NCBI GenBank assembly: GCA_013365365.1 | Contig: JABVXU010000024.1 | Span: 1 to 64,000, forward strand | DNA length: 64,000 bases | Reading direction: 5' to 3' | Origin: Cruorifilaria tuberocauda | Taxonomy: Eukaryota > Nematoda > Chromadorea > Rhabditida > Onchocercidae | Shown: positions 14,182 through 25,780 of the stretch, piece by piece | Numbering within the stretch: the first letter of the stretch is position 1 | How the letters are laid out: each line of letters opens with the position of its first letter | The notes under the pieces: model-generated | Seen by the model: only the letters and a program-made list of their open reading frames with translations | Database searches by the model: none | What the model was told of the DNA's origin: nothing | Position numbers and translations under genes: made by a program

Positions 14182-14528
14182 ATGATATTAATGTTTTTTC
14201 TTACTCAAACGATTTATTGCAGCGTAAGCAGTTACGGGATAGGCAGTGGTCCAGGTGGAAGTGATAGTTGGTCAACCCGAGGTGTCGGTGGTATCAGCGG
14301 TGATTCCTATCAGCAGAGCAACGGAATTTTCGGCTCCCATCGTCAACAGGTTTATTGTAGAACTGCAAAATTTTAGATTTGATAAAAAATTTTTTTGAAT
14401 TTTATCCGCATGAACGTATTTAATGATTGTAGGAAAGATACGACTCCTATCCATCAGGTGGTGGACTTTTCGGCGGTGCAAGTTGCAGTTGCTCATCAGG
14501 ATACGGTGGACTATTTGGAAAGAAATGA
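14182..14528 (+). CDS. Small secreted-type Gly/Ser-rich protein
   Basis: I do not recognise this gene. The model has two exons, 14182-14349 and 14433-14528, joined in phase 0 (CAG|GTTTAT...TTGTAG|GAA), giving 87 aa and a TGA stop. Residues 1-13 form a short hydrophobic, signal-peptide-like start (ILMFFLTQ), with a Cys-Ser pair at a plausible cleavage point. The rest is Gly/Ser-rich (GIGSGPGG, GGLFGG) with a CSCSSGYGG cluster and a repeated GGLFG(K/G) motif near the C-terminus. This composition is typical of low-complexity secreted or cuticle-associated nematode peptides, but no family is assigned. The TTTATTGCAG just before residue 14 also looks like a splice acceptor, so the true N-terminus could come from an upstream exon, for example one ending at 11874 in the same phase. 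Confidence 0.5.
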
Positions 14529-15901
14529 TTTACAGGTTTTCTTTTAATTTCTCATCAAAAATTTGAATTTTGAAGATTTAAAATATCACATTCGAAATCA
14601 TATTTAATTTCTAATATAATTTTATTGCTTCTCGATTTTGCAACTGTATATTATTAAATTACTTTACGCATAATTTGTGAGTGATTTATTTTTCATTCGA
14701 TTTGTTTCGAAAAAAGTTTATAATTTGATGTAATGCTTACAGTTTAATTAATTAAATTTTAATATGTATTCTATTTTTAAAATTTAAACTAAATTCCGAG
14801 AATTGGTTACGATCAAATCAAACTGTTAAATTAGTATGGTTCATCCAAAAAGCCGTAGAACACGTTTTTGATGGCGTAATGTTATGATGACCAGTTGAAA
14901 TGGGAAAACCAGTTTTTCCGTATTTCAACATTCCCACTGTTGAAGCTTCCCTGCATAAACGTTGTTTTTAGAGACATCCGTTTGTCTCATACGTGCGCAA
15001 ACATGCATAAGCAGCCATTTTGAAAACATGCTGTGCAAATGTGAATAAATTTTTAAGCAAAAAAGAAAATTCCCAAACGGATGATTGGTTGGATTGGCGC
15101 TAATAGAATGGGTGGGGGAAAAGCCGCCACAAATATAGGAAAAAACAATTAGACTTGTCACTCTTTTCTTTCTATTGCGAATTATATGGCAATAACTTTG
15201 AGAAGTTTGGCGGAAAGGGGGAAAATTTCCAAACAAAAAAAAATTAGTAGAATTGATAAAGAGGTGAAAAGCAGTGGAGAATAAGCTAATGAATAAGATT
15301 TTTAATTTACTTTGAAAACGATTTGATATAAATAAACAAAATGATAGGCTAAAGGTTAAAGTGTTTGACCAATGGATATTTATATAATAAATATGTTAGA
15401 AGATATTAAAAAGATACGATTTGTTTTCAGTTTTTTTGTGTCAATGATATTTTTTTTTAAATTAGTATTTATATAAATTAAATTCTCAATTTTTATGAAT
15501 TTCAACATAAACTCATTATTATCATTACTATCATCACAGATATAGAAGAAAATGATAAAAAACTACTTGGAAAAATTCACATCGCAACTGTTATTTAAGA
15601 TATTTTAATGTACAATTTTAAGGTACTAATTGCTGATTTTTAAATTAATAACTGGTAGTTAATGAATTTTATTTAGTTTTTTCGTTCAATTTAAATCATT
15701 TTCAGCACATTAATTTTGCTTTTTTTTCAAATTGCCATTGTTTTATCATTAATTAATTGAGCCTGCTATTTTGATTAATTGCAAAGATTTTATTTAGCTG
15801 ACATAAGTAAATGTTCGTGTAATAAGGAAATTTTAATTGAAATCGTTTTTCCTTTTCAGAATGACGAAAATAATCTTTCTTTTTTTGTCAGAACATTGTT
15901 C
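14529..15901. other. Intergenic spacer
   Basis: AT-rich and without a supported gene. A TTTTCAG acceptor at 15853-15859 opens a frame that runs into the next gene, so a 5' exon of that gene may lie here. Confidence 0.5.
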
Positions 15902-17732
15902 ATGGTGGCGACTTCGACAGCAACATCTACAAAAGATCGCTTCTCCTCCTCATGTGAACTAATTCCAAAGTTGCTATACTGTACTGAACATATTTTGAAT
16001 AAATGTCTTATCGATTGCTTCAGTTATATAGCTACTAATTGTTCAAATAAAATGCAAAATTTTGATGAAATTATCACAACGATCATTGGTTCTTATCGCA
16101 AAATAGAATCAAAATTCTATAATCAACAAGTTAGATCGTTCACTTTTTCATTTCCATTTTAAATTTACCAAACTGAGATTTTAGCGAGCAGTGATTTTTC
16201 TTCCGCAATCAGCCTTATTTCATTTGCTATTTTCGGTATTACTGTGAATATATCATTTACAATAAATAGATATTTCCGTTTTACAAATTTTTCAAATGAA
16301 TTGAGTGGTAAATGTACTAATTAATAGAGCAAAAAAGTTTACATCATTTGTTTTGCTGATTTAGACAACGTCCATTTCTACAGCAATTCCAATTACATTA
16401 TCTGAACCAACTACTCGAAATACTCCTCGGCAATCGTTCAAAAAATCAATGTTGTTTGTTGAACCAAAGTTATCATTCAAAAAATTATCTGAACTTGCGA
16501 AAGGTCAATGTTTAATTACCGAAGTATCACGACACCAAGGTATCATGATATGCTTTTTTCTAGAAACTAAAGGATCGACATGCTACCAAATACTGATAGA
16601 TAATCTTTTTTTCTTTTTTAGCCAGATTATTTTCATTTCTCGCTGATATCTTAGAAATTTGTTATTATTCCTAAATTATTTGGAAATCAGTTTTCTTTTT
16701 TTAGCATCAACTTACCATCAAACTGATATTAACTATATTTATCTAAATCAACAATATCCGATCAACAATGTATCGGAATTCAATCATTCATTCGATTGTA
16801 GTATTGAGTATTCATCCTGTTCACTGCAAAAGCTTGTCGATGAATTATTCTTAACCTGTTGCCAGTATCATGTAAGAGGAGATTTTTTAATTCTTTAAGC
16901 TTAGGAAGATTTATACATTTCCATTTTTAAGTACTATTTTTAAATTGATACTTTTATGTAATGGCCTTAACCGATAATAGATAGCCAAAATTTTTTTATG
17001 ATTAAATTTCTTTAAAAATTTTTGCAGATCGAATTTAGGCTTCTTTGCAGTTAAATTTTTATTTATAGGAATCAAAAAATTATCACGGTTTATGTACATA
17101 CGAACATCGTCAACATACCGCAGTGGAAACGCTAATTCAGCAAAATGCTTGCGACCTTAAATATCGCAGCAAATTCACTTATTTCGCGAATCGAAATTGT
17201 TGTCAGTTTTTGGGGTGGAATCATCGAAACAAGAAGTTAGTAAGAGATAGGTAAGCTTAAATGGAAAAATCACTTCAACGCTTTTTATTAATATTTTCAA
17301 ACAATTTCTTCAGTTGTATCTTGTCAAAAATTTGAAACATTATTATACATTTAAGAATATTTTTAGATCATATCTACTAATGCTCTGAATATAAAAACTT
17401 TTCCATTTTTGTTAAAAATTACCTAAATTAAATTGCTGAATTAATACAAGTTACGTTCCTGAAAATATGTATAGATTACATGAACTTAATTTAAAGCAGT
17501 TTAACAGAAATTAAGAATACAAATTAATTCAAATAATTCAATAGAACTGGAGAAGTGATCATAAATTAAGTAATTAGTAAGTTATAATATATATTTAATG
17601 ATCGTAATTAATCGTCATTAACAATTATTGTATTTCATGATAATTTCCAATCGTCATAATGATTTTCATATTCACAGATGTCTCCGTATGTGCAATATAG
17701 CTCAATCAGGTGATCGGATCGAAACTGTTTAA
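15902..17732 (+). CDS. Cys-rich nematode protein of unknown function
   Basis: I do not recognise this gene. Five exons fit with continuous phase: 15902-16129, 16365-16539, 16705-16871, 17069-17250 and 17678-17732. They sum to 807 nt, or 268 aa plus a stop. The N-terminal block carries five cysteines (spacing around CTEHILNKCLIDC). A Ser/Thr/Pro-rich linker encoded by exon 2 separates it from a second Cys-rich block (SFDCSIEYSSC, LTCCQYH), and the last two exons add CCQFLGW and CLRMCN. The clustered cysteines, low-complexity linker and lack of internal membrane segments suggest an extracellular protein with disulphide-bonded modules. No signal peptide is seen from the chosen ATG. The frame is open back to a TTTTCAG at 15859, so an upstream signal exon is likely missing. 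Splice-phase agreement across four introns is the main evidence that it is real. Confidence 0.7.
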
Positions 17733-20665
17733 AAAAATGCCATGGGTTGTCTCAGCAACTGGAATGTTCTCACGTACTACGCACGCAATCGCTTACGTAC
17801 GACTAAGAACAAAAAAATTAGGAATACGAAAAAATATTTTCCATATCTTTCGAAATTATTTTTCAAATTTGTTCACTAATCATTCTTACGAAATAATTAA
17901 ATTTGCAACAGGAAATTAATCAATCATTACAAGTTATTAAAATAATTTTAATTTTCGAAATTTCAGAACCTTTCACTTTTTTTAAAATGTATTTCCGACA
18001 CAAATTTTAAGTAATGTTAATATACTATCATCAAATTAGGTTATTTTTAAGATTACAATGTTGACAAAACTGTTGATGCCATGGCTAGGCTTATTTTGTT
18101 TTCTGATGACTGAAAGAAACTTTGAACTTTTGATAATCCAATAAAATTTCCACAGGAAACAAAATACTAAGATAAGTAGTTTTTTATTGAATTAACTATG
18201 TTACATTAATTATTAATTCTTCATTATTGTACACAAAAAAATTATTTTTCTGCTTGTCTTACTGAAAATAATTTTTTGAATTCTGCTTTGAATATAAACT
18301 TAGCCTGAAGTTTTCTTTCGACAGAAATGAATAGACTAAAATTAAGCAAAAAAATCGAATAAATGAAGAGCAGAAAGATAAATGAAATCCCAGAATTTAT
18401 TGTTAACAGTGTATCTACCAGATATAAGTTTTTGTCCCAAACTTCTACGATCCTTAAAGTAAGTTTTGTTTTTGCCTTTTGCATTTTAATGTTAAAAATG
18501 CCTGCCATGGCCCTAAACTATTTCCTTTCTTTTCTTTGAATTCTAGTAATCTTTGTCTATCGTGGTTGGAACTGTTAGTTTAAAAAAAATCTACATCAAT
18601 TGTTTTTTCTTTTCTCTCTCTCTCTCTCTTTCTCTCTCCATCAGATTTACGCAGTGCTATCCATCCATTGGCAAAAATTGAAAAATATGAAAGGAAAGAG
18701 AAACGGAAGGCGATCGATACCCATTTCTATCAAAATATGGAAGATGCAAATTAGAATTCCGAAAAAAGAGGGATGTAAGTAGAAATCATTCATAGCTATT
18801 CCGGAAGTAAGTCCATTTATTTAGTGAAAGTTAATTCCTTTCTAAACTCTTCCATCTGCAGTTATTTAGCTACAATGTTTCATGAATAATCATTTCCATT
18901 TTATTTTACACTATTTCATTTTTTTAACCAAAGAGTGCATTGAATCCGTGGCTGGTGATTGAGTTCCGTGAAAAAAATTTGCAGTTCGATTCGGCAATGC
19001 TAATACTATTTGCTGATCGATCCGCTCCCGATATCTCAGGAAACTCCAACCTCACATATAATTGAAATTTAAAACAACACGCTCATTACATTTGCTTCAC
19101 TTTAAGTTGCCGATGCTATTGCTATTGCCGCCACAAATATGTATTGCTCGAATCGATCAGTGCCGGATTTAATCAAAATTCCCAGTGATTCATTCCGGTA
19201 TACTCGGGAATTTGGGAGATAACTCTGTTCTATTGGATTTTTCTTCTCAAAGAAGTTAATTCTGCAAAATCTTCTCAGTTTTGATGAGAAGCTCAAAAAA
19301 AGCAGAAGTTCAAGAGTTTCTCTCGAATTTCGGTGTTCTACTCATTACAAACTCCAAATGATTCTGATTTCCAGTTTTCCCTACCATACTGTTCTATTGT
19401 ATATAATGCAACCACGACAATCAAGACTTTATCCTATTCTTTCTAATAAAAGAATTTTTTTCCCAGCAATTTTTATCATTTAATATCATCCGAAAAAGTT
19501 GTTAAAACAAAAGATTGATTTCAAAGGAAAAAGAAGAAACTTTCGAGTAGTAAGAATGCTGAAGAAAATGTACTAATTTTAAAACTTAAAAGTGAAGGGA
19601 AGAAGAAAGGAGGAAAAATGGAAAATAAGAAATTTAAATCAAAACAATTTAAGCAGCAATTCAAATTCTTAAGATTGAAATTTAGGAAGGATTGGCAGTG
19701 TCAAACAAGTCTTCCCGTGAAATTTCACGTGGTAGTTCTTCCTTTCAGGTTTCAAAATAGTGATTTTTAAATGATATTCATTCTTACAATTTTAATCTTC
19801 TTCATATGATACTTAAATGTTAGCATAAAATGCTCTCTTTCAAAGTTAATTTCTATTAAGTTTCAGGAAGATGGTGAAAAATAAAATCAAAAGTGTTCGG
19901 ATTTTGAAGAATTCTTGAAAAATTCGAATTCAATTCAAAATTAAGATTTCAACTAAGAAAATGAAAAAATTTCAAGTTAAAAGGCAAAAACTGTATCAAT
20001 TAAATGATTTCTCTGAACCTTTAAATGCAGTTATTTTCTTCTGTGAATTCATTTACCTGTAATTAATTACTGATGGATGGGAAAAAGGAATGTAACATTT
20101 TTTAACTATTAATTTGAGCTAAATGAATGAAATTTTCACACATCATTCGCATACTAACAATAATATTGTTAATTTGAGTGATTCATAGTGTGCAAAAAAG
20201 GGTCAATAAAGTAATCGATAACAAAAACAAAGAGGTCAACAAAGCAATCGATTGGTTATGTGAATCGTAACAGAATTTGTTGGCGTAAGATATCGTCTAA
20301 TTGGATCAGGTAAGTGAAAATAGAAATGAAGAAATACAGTAGCAATGGGATTTTATTACATTTCGATTACGATATTAGTGAGTTATTTCCCATTTATGTG
20401 TTTTGTATATATTCTTATGCTACATTGTCTATCCAGTGTATAAACTTTGATCTTTCTCTTAAATAAGCTTGAATGAACGTTAACTTAGTATAATTAAGTT
20501 AGCTTCAGTAAATTCGCAAAATGTTTTTTTAGTTTTACATTTCTGGAATTGAATGTTTGCTTAAAGATGAAAGTAAGAAAGTTGAAAATTATCGATTTCA
20601 AGAAGGTCTCACGACGAAGGCTAGCAGTTGGTGAGAAGTTCTCTCTGTAATTAGAACGAGAAGGA
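17733..20665. other. Intergenic spacer
   Basis: No supported gene. It contains a CT microsatellite (18612-18637). It also holds a tandem-like pair of roughly 20-bp units around 20205-20247 (gGTCAAtAAAGtAATCGAT-type) upstream of the next gene. An 88-codon minus-strand frame (18508-18242) starts with ATG and has a hydrophobic middle, but no other support. Confidence 0.5.
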
Positions 20666-23600
20666 ATGCGAAGGCGCAAAAGGATCTCAGGGCTACTCGT
20701 CGCCTCTCTCATTGTTGCACTGGTCATTTATGAAGAAGTCCATGTGACCATTTATTATCTCTACAAGAATTATTATAGTACTACGATTATTCGTAATATT
20801 ACCGTTGAAAGATCTGAAGGTAGATGATTTTCCGATTTTTTTCTTTCCTGATATAAACCGGTGTCTTTCTGGCAAATTTGGATAGTAAATATTTCAGAAA
20901 ACTGTTTGAGAAAAAACAATAAGGTTTAGGAAATTTCTTTTATCATTTTGAAATTTCAAGAAGCCTTTAGTGTCTTTCGAATCTGTAAAATGCTGCTAAG
21001 TTTTATAATACTACATATTTTTCTATATATATATATGTATATAAAGAAACAGTGATGACAGGGAAAGGGCGGAAAAAATTCCAGGTTTTAGGAAAAGTGA
21101 ATTTCACTCCGAAACTTCTCTTTCCTCTAAACGATATTTTTCCAGAACCGAAAGGCGAAATTTCTGTTTTAAAATTCATGTAAAAAATATGAAACTTGAG
21201 AGTAAAAACTTTAAGATTTAATCTTTCCACATTCTTTTTAAATTCTATCTATCCATATCAATAATTCGTCGATAAGGCTAAAAAAGTGACAGTTCTATAT
21301 ATCAATTTATTTCAAATGATTAAGAGATTTCAAATTAATTAACAATAGCTTGATGCAATGATCAAAAAGAATTTCAGATCAAAAATCAATTTCGATAGCA
21401 ATAATTACTGTTTTGCTGAATCGCAATAATTATGATGAATATCGTTTAGCACAGGAAAGTTTCGAATGTTATGCATTATATCATAATTACAAATGGATTA
21501 TTATTGACTTATCGGCGAATGTTACATTACAAAAATTATGTCCTCATAAAGATGTAACTTTTTTAGTTTTTCAAAATAATTACTGTTAATGAAACAAACG
21601 ATAGTATGGAAGAGTGATGGTTTAATCATGTATCATTCTCTAACAATGAATGCAATGATTAGATGATATGTAGTGTAATAAGGCATGATAATGATGACAG
21701 ATGTGAAGAAAAGAGAAATTTAATCTGTATGATGGAAATGCTGTAAGGAAGGAAAGGTATAGGCGAAATGAGTGACCACCTGCAGAGAATTGTAGACTAG
21801 TAATAGTTATGATTGGAGTTCGTTCCATTTCTGTGGTTTAGTCAAATTTTTACTTTACCGATTAGGACAGTAACAATTTGGTTGTATTTAACATTTTGTT
21901 AGAAATGATAAATAAATCAAACATACAAGATATTGGGAATGAATGAGAGCGATGACCAATTGGGTGGCCATTTGCTAAGGGTAAAGAACTGATAACTACC
22001 ACATGCTGTAACGATAGTCACAAGAGTAGCAAATGGAAGATAAGTTCAAATGGATGAAAAATGAAACCAATAAACAGACAAAACCATCCAATCATTTTGT
22101 ATTGACGATTCTATTGATTCCTTTTTTCTCTTTCCCCTCTACAAGCCGACTATTATCTCACCTAATGATCCTGCACATTAATTCTCTAAACTATCCCTCA
22201 ATTCAATCGATTAAGTTATCCAAATAATCATAATAATATGGATGATATACAGATAAATAGTCTGATAGTAAAATGACAAGAATTTTAGTTTATGTTTGCT
22301 CGACATTGTGTCACAGCAGAGGTAATGACGGATGCGATTAATATTCAGTGGTTCCTGTTTATTGATGCTGATATGGGAGTGATTAATCCAAATCATTTGA
22401 TTGAAGAATGGATTGATGATAACGTCAATCTCATCTTTTATGATCGAATTTTTAATCATGAAGTGATGGCCGGAAGTTATTTAGCAAAGTCAGCTATAAT
22501 CACTTCTTTTATTATTTATCATATTCACTTTTTTCAAAATTTAGAAATCTGGAAAGCAATGTATGTCAATAAATTCGTGATAGTGAGTGTCAGCCATCAT
22601 ACATTGAGAATATTTTGTGGTCACTCGATGGTCAGTCGCTTGATTTAGCGGCCATTGTAATTGAAAAGACTGTGTTTCGTTATGAATCATTAAATTAGCA
22701 CCTGGAATGCTTTAGTTTTAACAGCTATTATAAGGCTTGGCAAATTTGCTTACATTTTAACCTCAGAATTTATTTATTACAGAAACACTCCATATTCGCG
22801 CGAATTTCTTCAATTCTGGGCAAATTATGAAATGAAATTACCATTTGAAAGTTTTGGTTCAGACAATGGTGCAATTCATGTAAGTCAACTACTCAATATC
22901 GATAATTTAATTATTGATTATTAATATAGGCTCATTATGGTATTTATTTCGAAATTGAAAGAATTGCGCTGCTGAATTTCTCCAATAGATCAGTTTGCTT
23001 TATTCTCTCACAAAGCACTAATTTATGTATTTTCTTACATCCTATCATGGCTTTTCTGTCGAATGATTCATTTCTCTGAGACAATATTTTTGTTTTCTAA
23101 TAAAAACAATTAACTTTGGCATTAATTGATAAAATACCAATATAATATCTTTAATATTAATTCACTTCTTTTTTGTTTTTTTCAAAACCATAAAATTCAA
23201 TTTTACAGAATGTTTTGCTTGAATTTATATGGCCGGAAAGAGTAAACGAAAGAGTGTTTTGTGAAAGCATTTGGATGCAAGTAAAGTTTGTAATTTAAAA
23301 TATTCTTAAAATAGAGTTTATAATTTAAAACTTTGAGGTAGCTGCTTTCGCAAGCATTACCTTAACTTTTCGACAATTCACTTTTAACAGGCATAATATT
23401 AATTATGATATCGATGTGAACAAGTATATCCTAATCACAAAATTAAATTCCAATTAGCATAAATTAATATCGTTCATTCTATTAATTTTGCGCTTCTCGT
23501 ATTTTACTCAAAATGTTCATTTATTAATTTTAAATAAACTACTCGTAAGCTTTATTTGTTTTATAATATTTGTAAATGTCATTAATTATTAAATTCATTA

Positions 23601-24262
23601 CTTTAGAATTGACTAAGACATTTTTATCTTTTTTTATAAATCTAATTTTAAATTTTATATGCAACTGTTTTGGCAGCCATTGCAGGAATTTCGATGATTT
23701 AAGTATTTATGTAGCTTGTGTTCGAAACATTACCAGTGAAGCAACAATTTGGCCTAATCATTTGCGCATCATTCCGAAAGGTAAAGCGTGGGCTCGTGAC
23801 ACCTGGCTTACTGATTCGATGTGGTGTGAACAAGATTTCATCCTGCACGGTTGGCAAAAGCGGTTAGTTCTGTAGAATCCTCGGGATTTTTTGAAAATAT
23901 ATCATATTCTCTGAAATAATACTTGAGCTTACTTATTAAACAGCAGCTCATTAAAGGTAGGATATGTGTAATTTCCGTATTTACTCTAATATAATAAATG
24001 AGTGTCCTGTTCAAACTATTATTGTTATTTTAGGAAAATTGATCGGATTACATTTGGTGGTTGGCCTTCACCACTCGCATCGCATAATTTCAATCTTTCA
24101 CTTTGTACTAATTTTAATACTGTTTCTCTAAATTGGCAATATAAGAATACTTTTATAAGGAGTAATACTGAAGTACAAGGATGGCTTAATAAGACAATTA
24201 TTAATTCGAGGTATGACTTTGAAAGACATTTAAAATTGATTATGAGTCAGCAAAGGCAGTGA
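20666..24262 (+). CDS. DUF273 glycosyltransferase-like type II membrane protein
   Basis: Member of the nematode DUF273 family, which resembles galactosyltransferase-type GT folds; the exact substrate is unknown. Seven exons fit: 20666-20819, 21378-21553, 22289-22488, 22783-22879, 23209-23276, 23677-23862 and 24034-24262, giving 369 aa. Residues 1-6 are basic (MRRRKR) and are followed by a single membrane anchor (about 9-22), the topology of a Golgi enzyme. The core shows [16 protein letters not shown] with the acidic D136-A-D138 motif typical of metal/nucleotide-sugar binding. Next come [43 protein letters not shown] and HGWQKR, all hallmark DUF273 blocks. Exon 5 can only be joined in frame with a GC donor (AT|GCAAGT at 23277) and the acceptor before 23677. 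With that choice the total is divisible by three. A GTATGA near 24211 could shorten the last exon. Confidence 0.85.
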
Positions 24263-25780
24263 CTTTTAAAAATTGTTCACAGGTTTTTTATTCTATTTGA
24301 AATGTATCATCATATATATACAATCTTATGAAAATGGATTTCTAATGTAAAAAAACTTATCACTGGTTGATTTTTTCCAGCAGACAAAAATTTCAACATA
24401 TTATTAAGTGATTCTGAATCGGTTCTTCTGAATTGTTTTGAGAAGTTTTTATCTCCTATTATCTAAATAATCTATATTTCATCTGTTTCAAAAGTAAAAG
24501 TAAAAGTAAAATTTCGACCAAATTTCTTGAAAGCAGTATTTATCACTTCATTTATTGCATTGTTTTCAGGAATGACGATTTCCTTTTCTGTCAGACATTT
24601 TTGAATTTGATCTTTTTCTTTCCGATCATTTGATTCAGTTTTCCTCACACATTTTTTGGATTAAACTGCCAATTATCAAATTTACTCATTTGTGAGTGCC
24701 ATCTTATTTTTCTTCTTTGTGTCTTGCGAACTTTGCTTTCATTTTTCAGCATGAATTTAGTTAAGGAAGCATTTTTCATTGCATTTATTGATCGATTTAA
24801 GATCGATTCAGGATTTCTCCTCCATTTTATAAGGATTACGGGACTGTTTTAAATAATTTTAATAATGTTATATAAAGTACTTCAATTGCTTAATGTTTGC
24901 GGTATCATTTGCGTGTGTGAGATAAATTTTATTGTTTGATTTTAGTATATTTTGCATTTTGATATTTAACATTATTTCTTTTTATCTGTTTATGTATTTG
25001 ATTTTGTTTCCAAATTGTAATAGTTTATATAAAAATAAATATGAAGCTTATCATTACCAATGAAGAAATATCAGGAATTTGAGTATTCCGGATTAAGAAG
25101 ATTTGATAATTAGAAAGAAACCTTTAAAAAAAATTTTTCAAAATATTGATGGAAAGAATTATATATTTTGGAAATCAATGAACTACTGATAGCTGCGGAA
25201 AAAGTGATGACTGTAAGGATTTGAAGTGTCATAGATTGGAAAGAAAGCGAAATACATAAATCGAAAAAATTTTTTTTTCGAAGGTTTGACCTCTGATTAG
25301 ATGTTGCCGGAAAATTACTCTTTTTTATTATAGTTATCATATCTTCTTGTTGAAAGTAATGCGTCAATGACTAATCAAAAATACTTAAATCAAGGAGCAA
25401 TTATTAATATTTAAATCGATCAGTTTATTGGAATAGTTAATGCTCTCTCAATTGTTTATAAAGCTGAGACAGAGGAATTTAATAAACAATCTAGCAATCG
25501 CTAGTATTATATCGCATTTTTCAATAATTCTATTTTAACTTTTATCCCTTATTATGCAGTAATGGCTGTTAGGAAAGGCCAAAGAGTACTTATTAAAAAT
25601 AAATTTATTAACTGATTTCGTTTCATTTTTCATATTTATTGTACTATCAATAGTGAGTTGCTTAGAAATTAAGAGTTATCCAAACAATCTAAAAGTTAGT
25701 TGACAATCACTGATCATTGATCAATTCGTATAATATCAGATGAAGGATTTGTGCAGCTAGCTGTATAGGTCTTAGCAGAA
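24263..25780. other. Intergenic spacer
   Basis: AT-rich with no supported gene. The last bases (TTAGCAG|AA-ATG, 25772-25783) look like a trans-splice acceptor immediately upstream of the next start codon. Confidence 0.5.

Noticed and set aside
17733..17919. Basic open frame after the Cys-rich gene stop (+)
   Set aside because: It overlaps the likely 3' UTR, starts without ATG in frame with an exon, and has no splice support.
18242..18508. 88-codon frame (-) with ATG and a hydrophobic middle
   Set aside because: Long hydrophobic frames arise easily in T-rich DNA. No neighbouring exon, family or conserved motif was seen.
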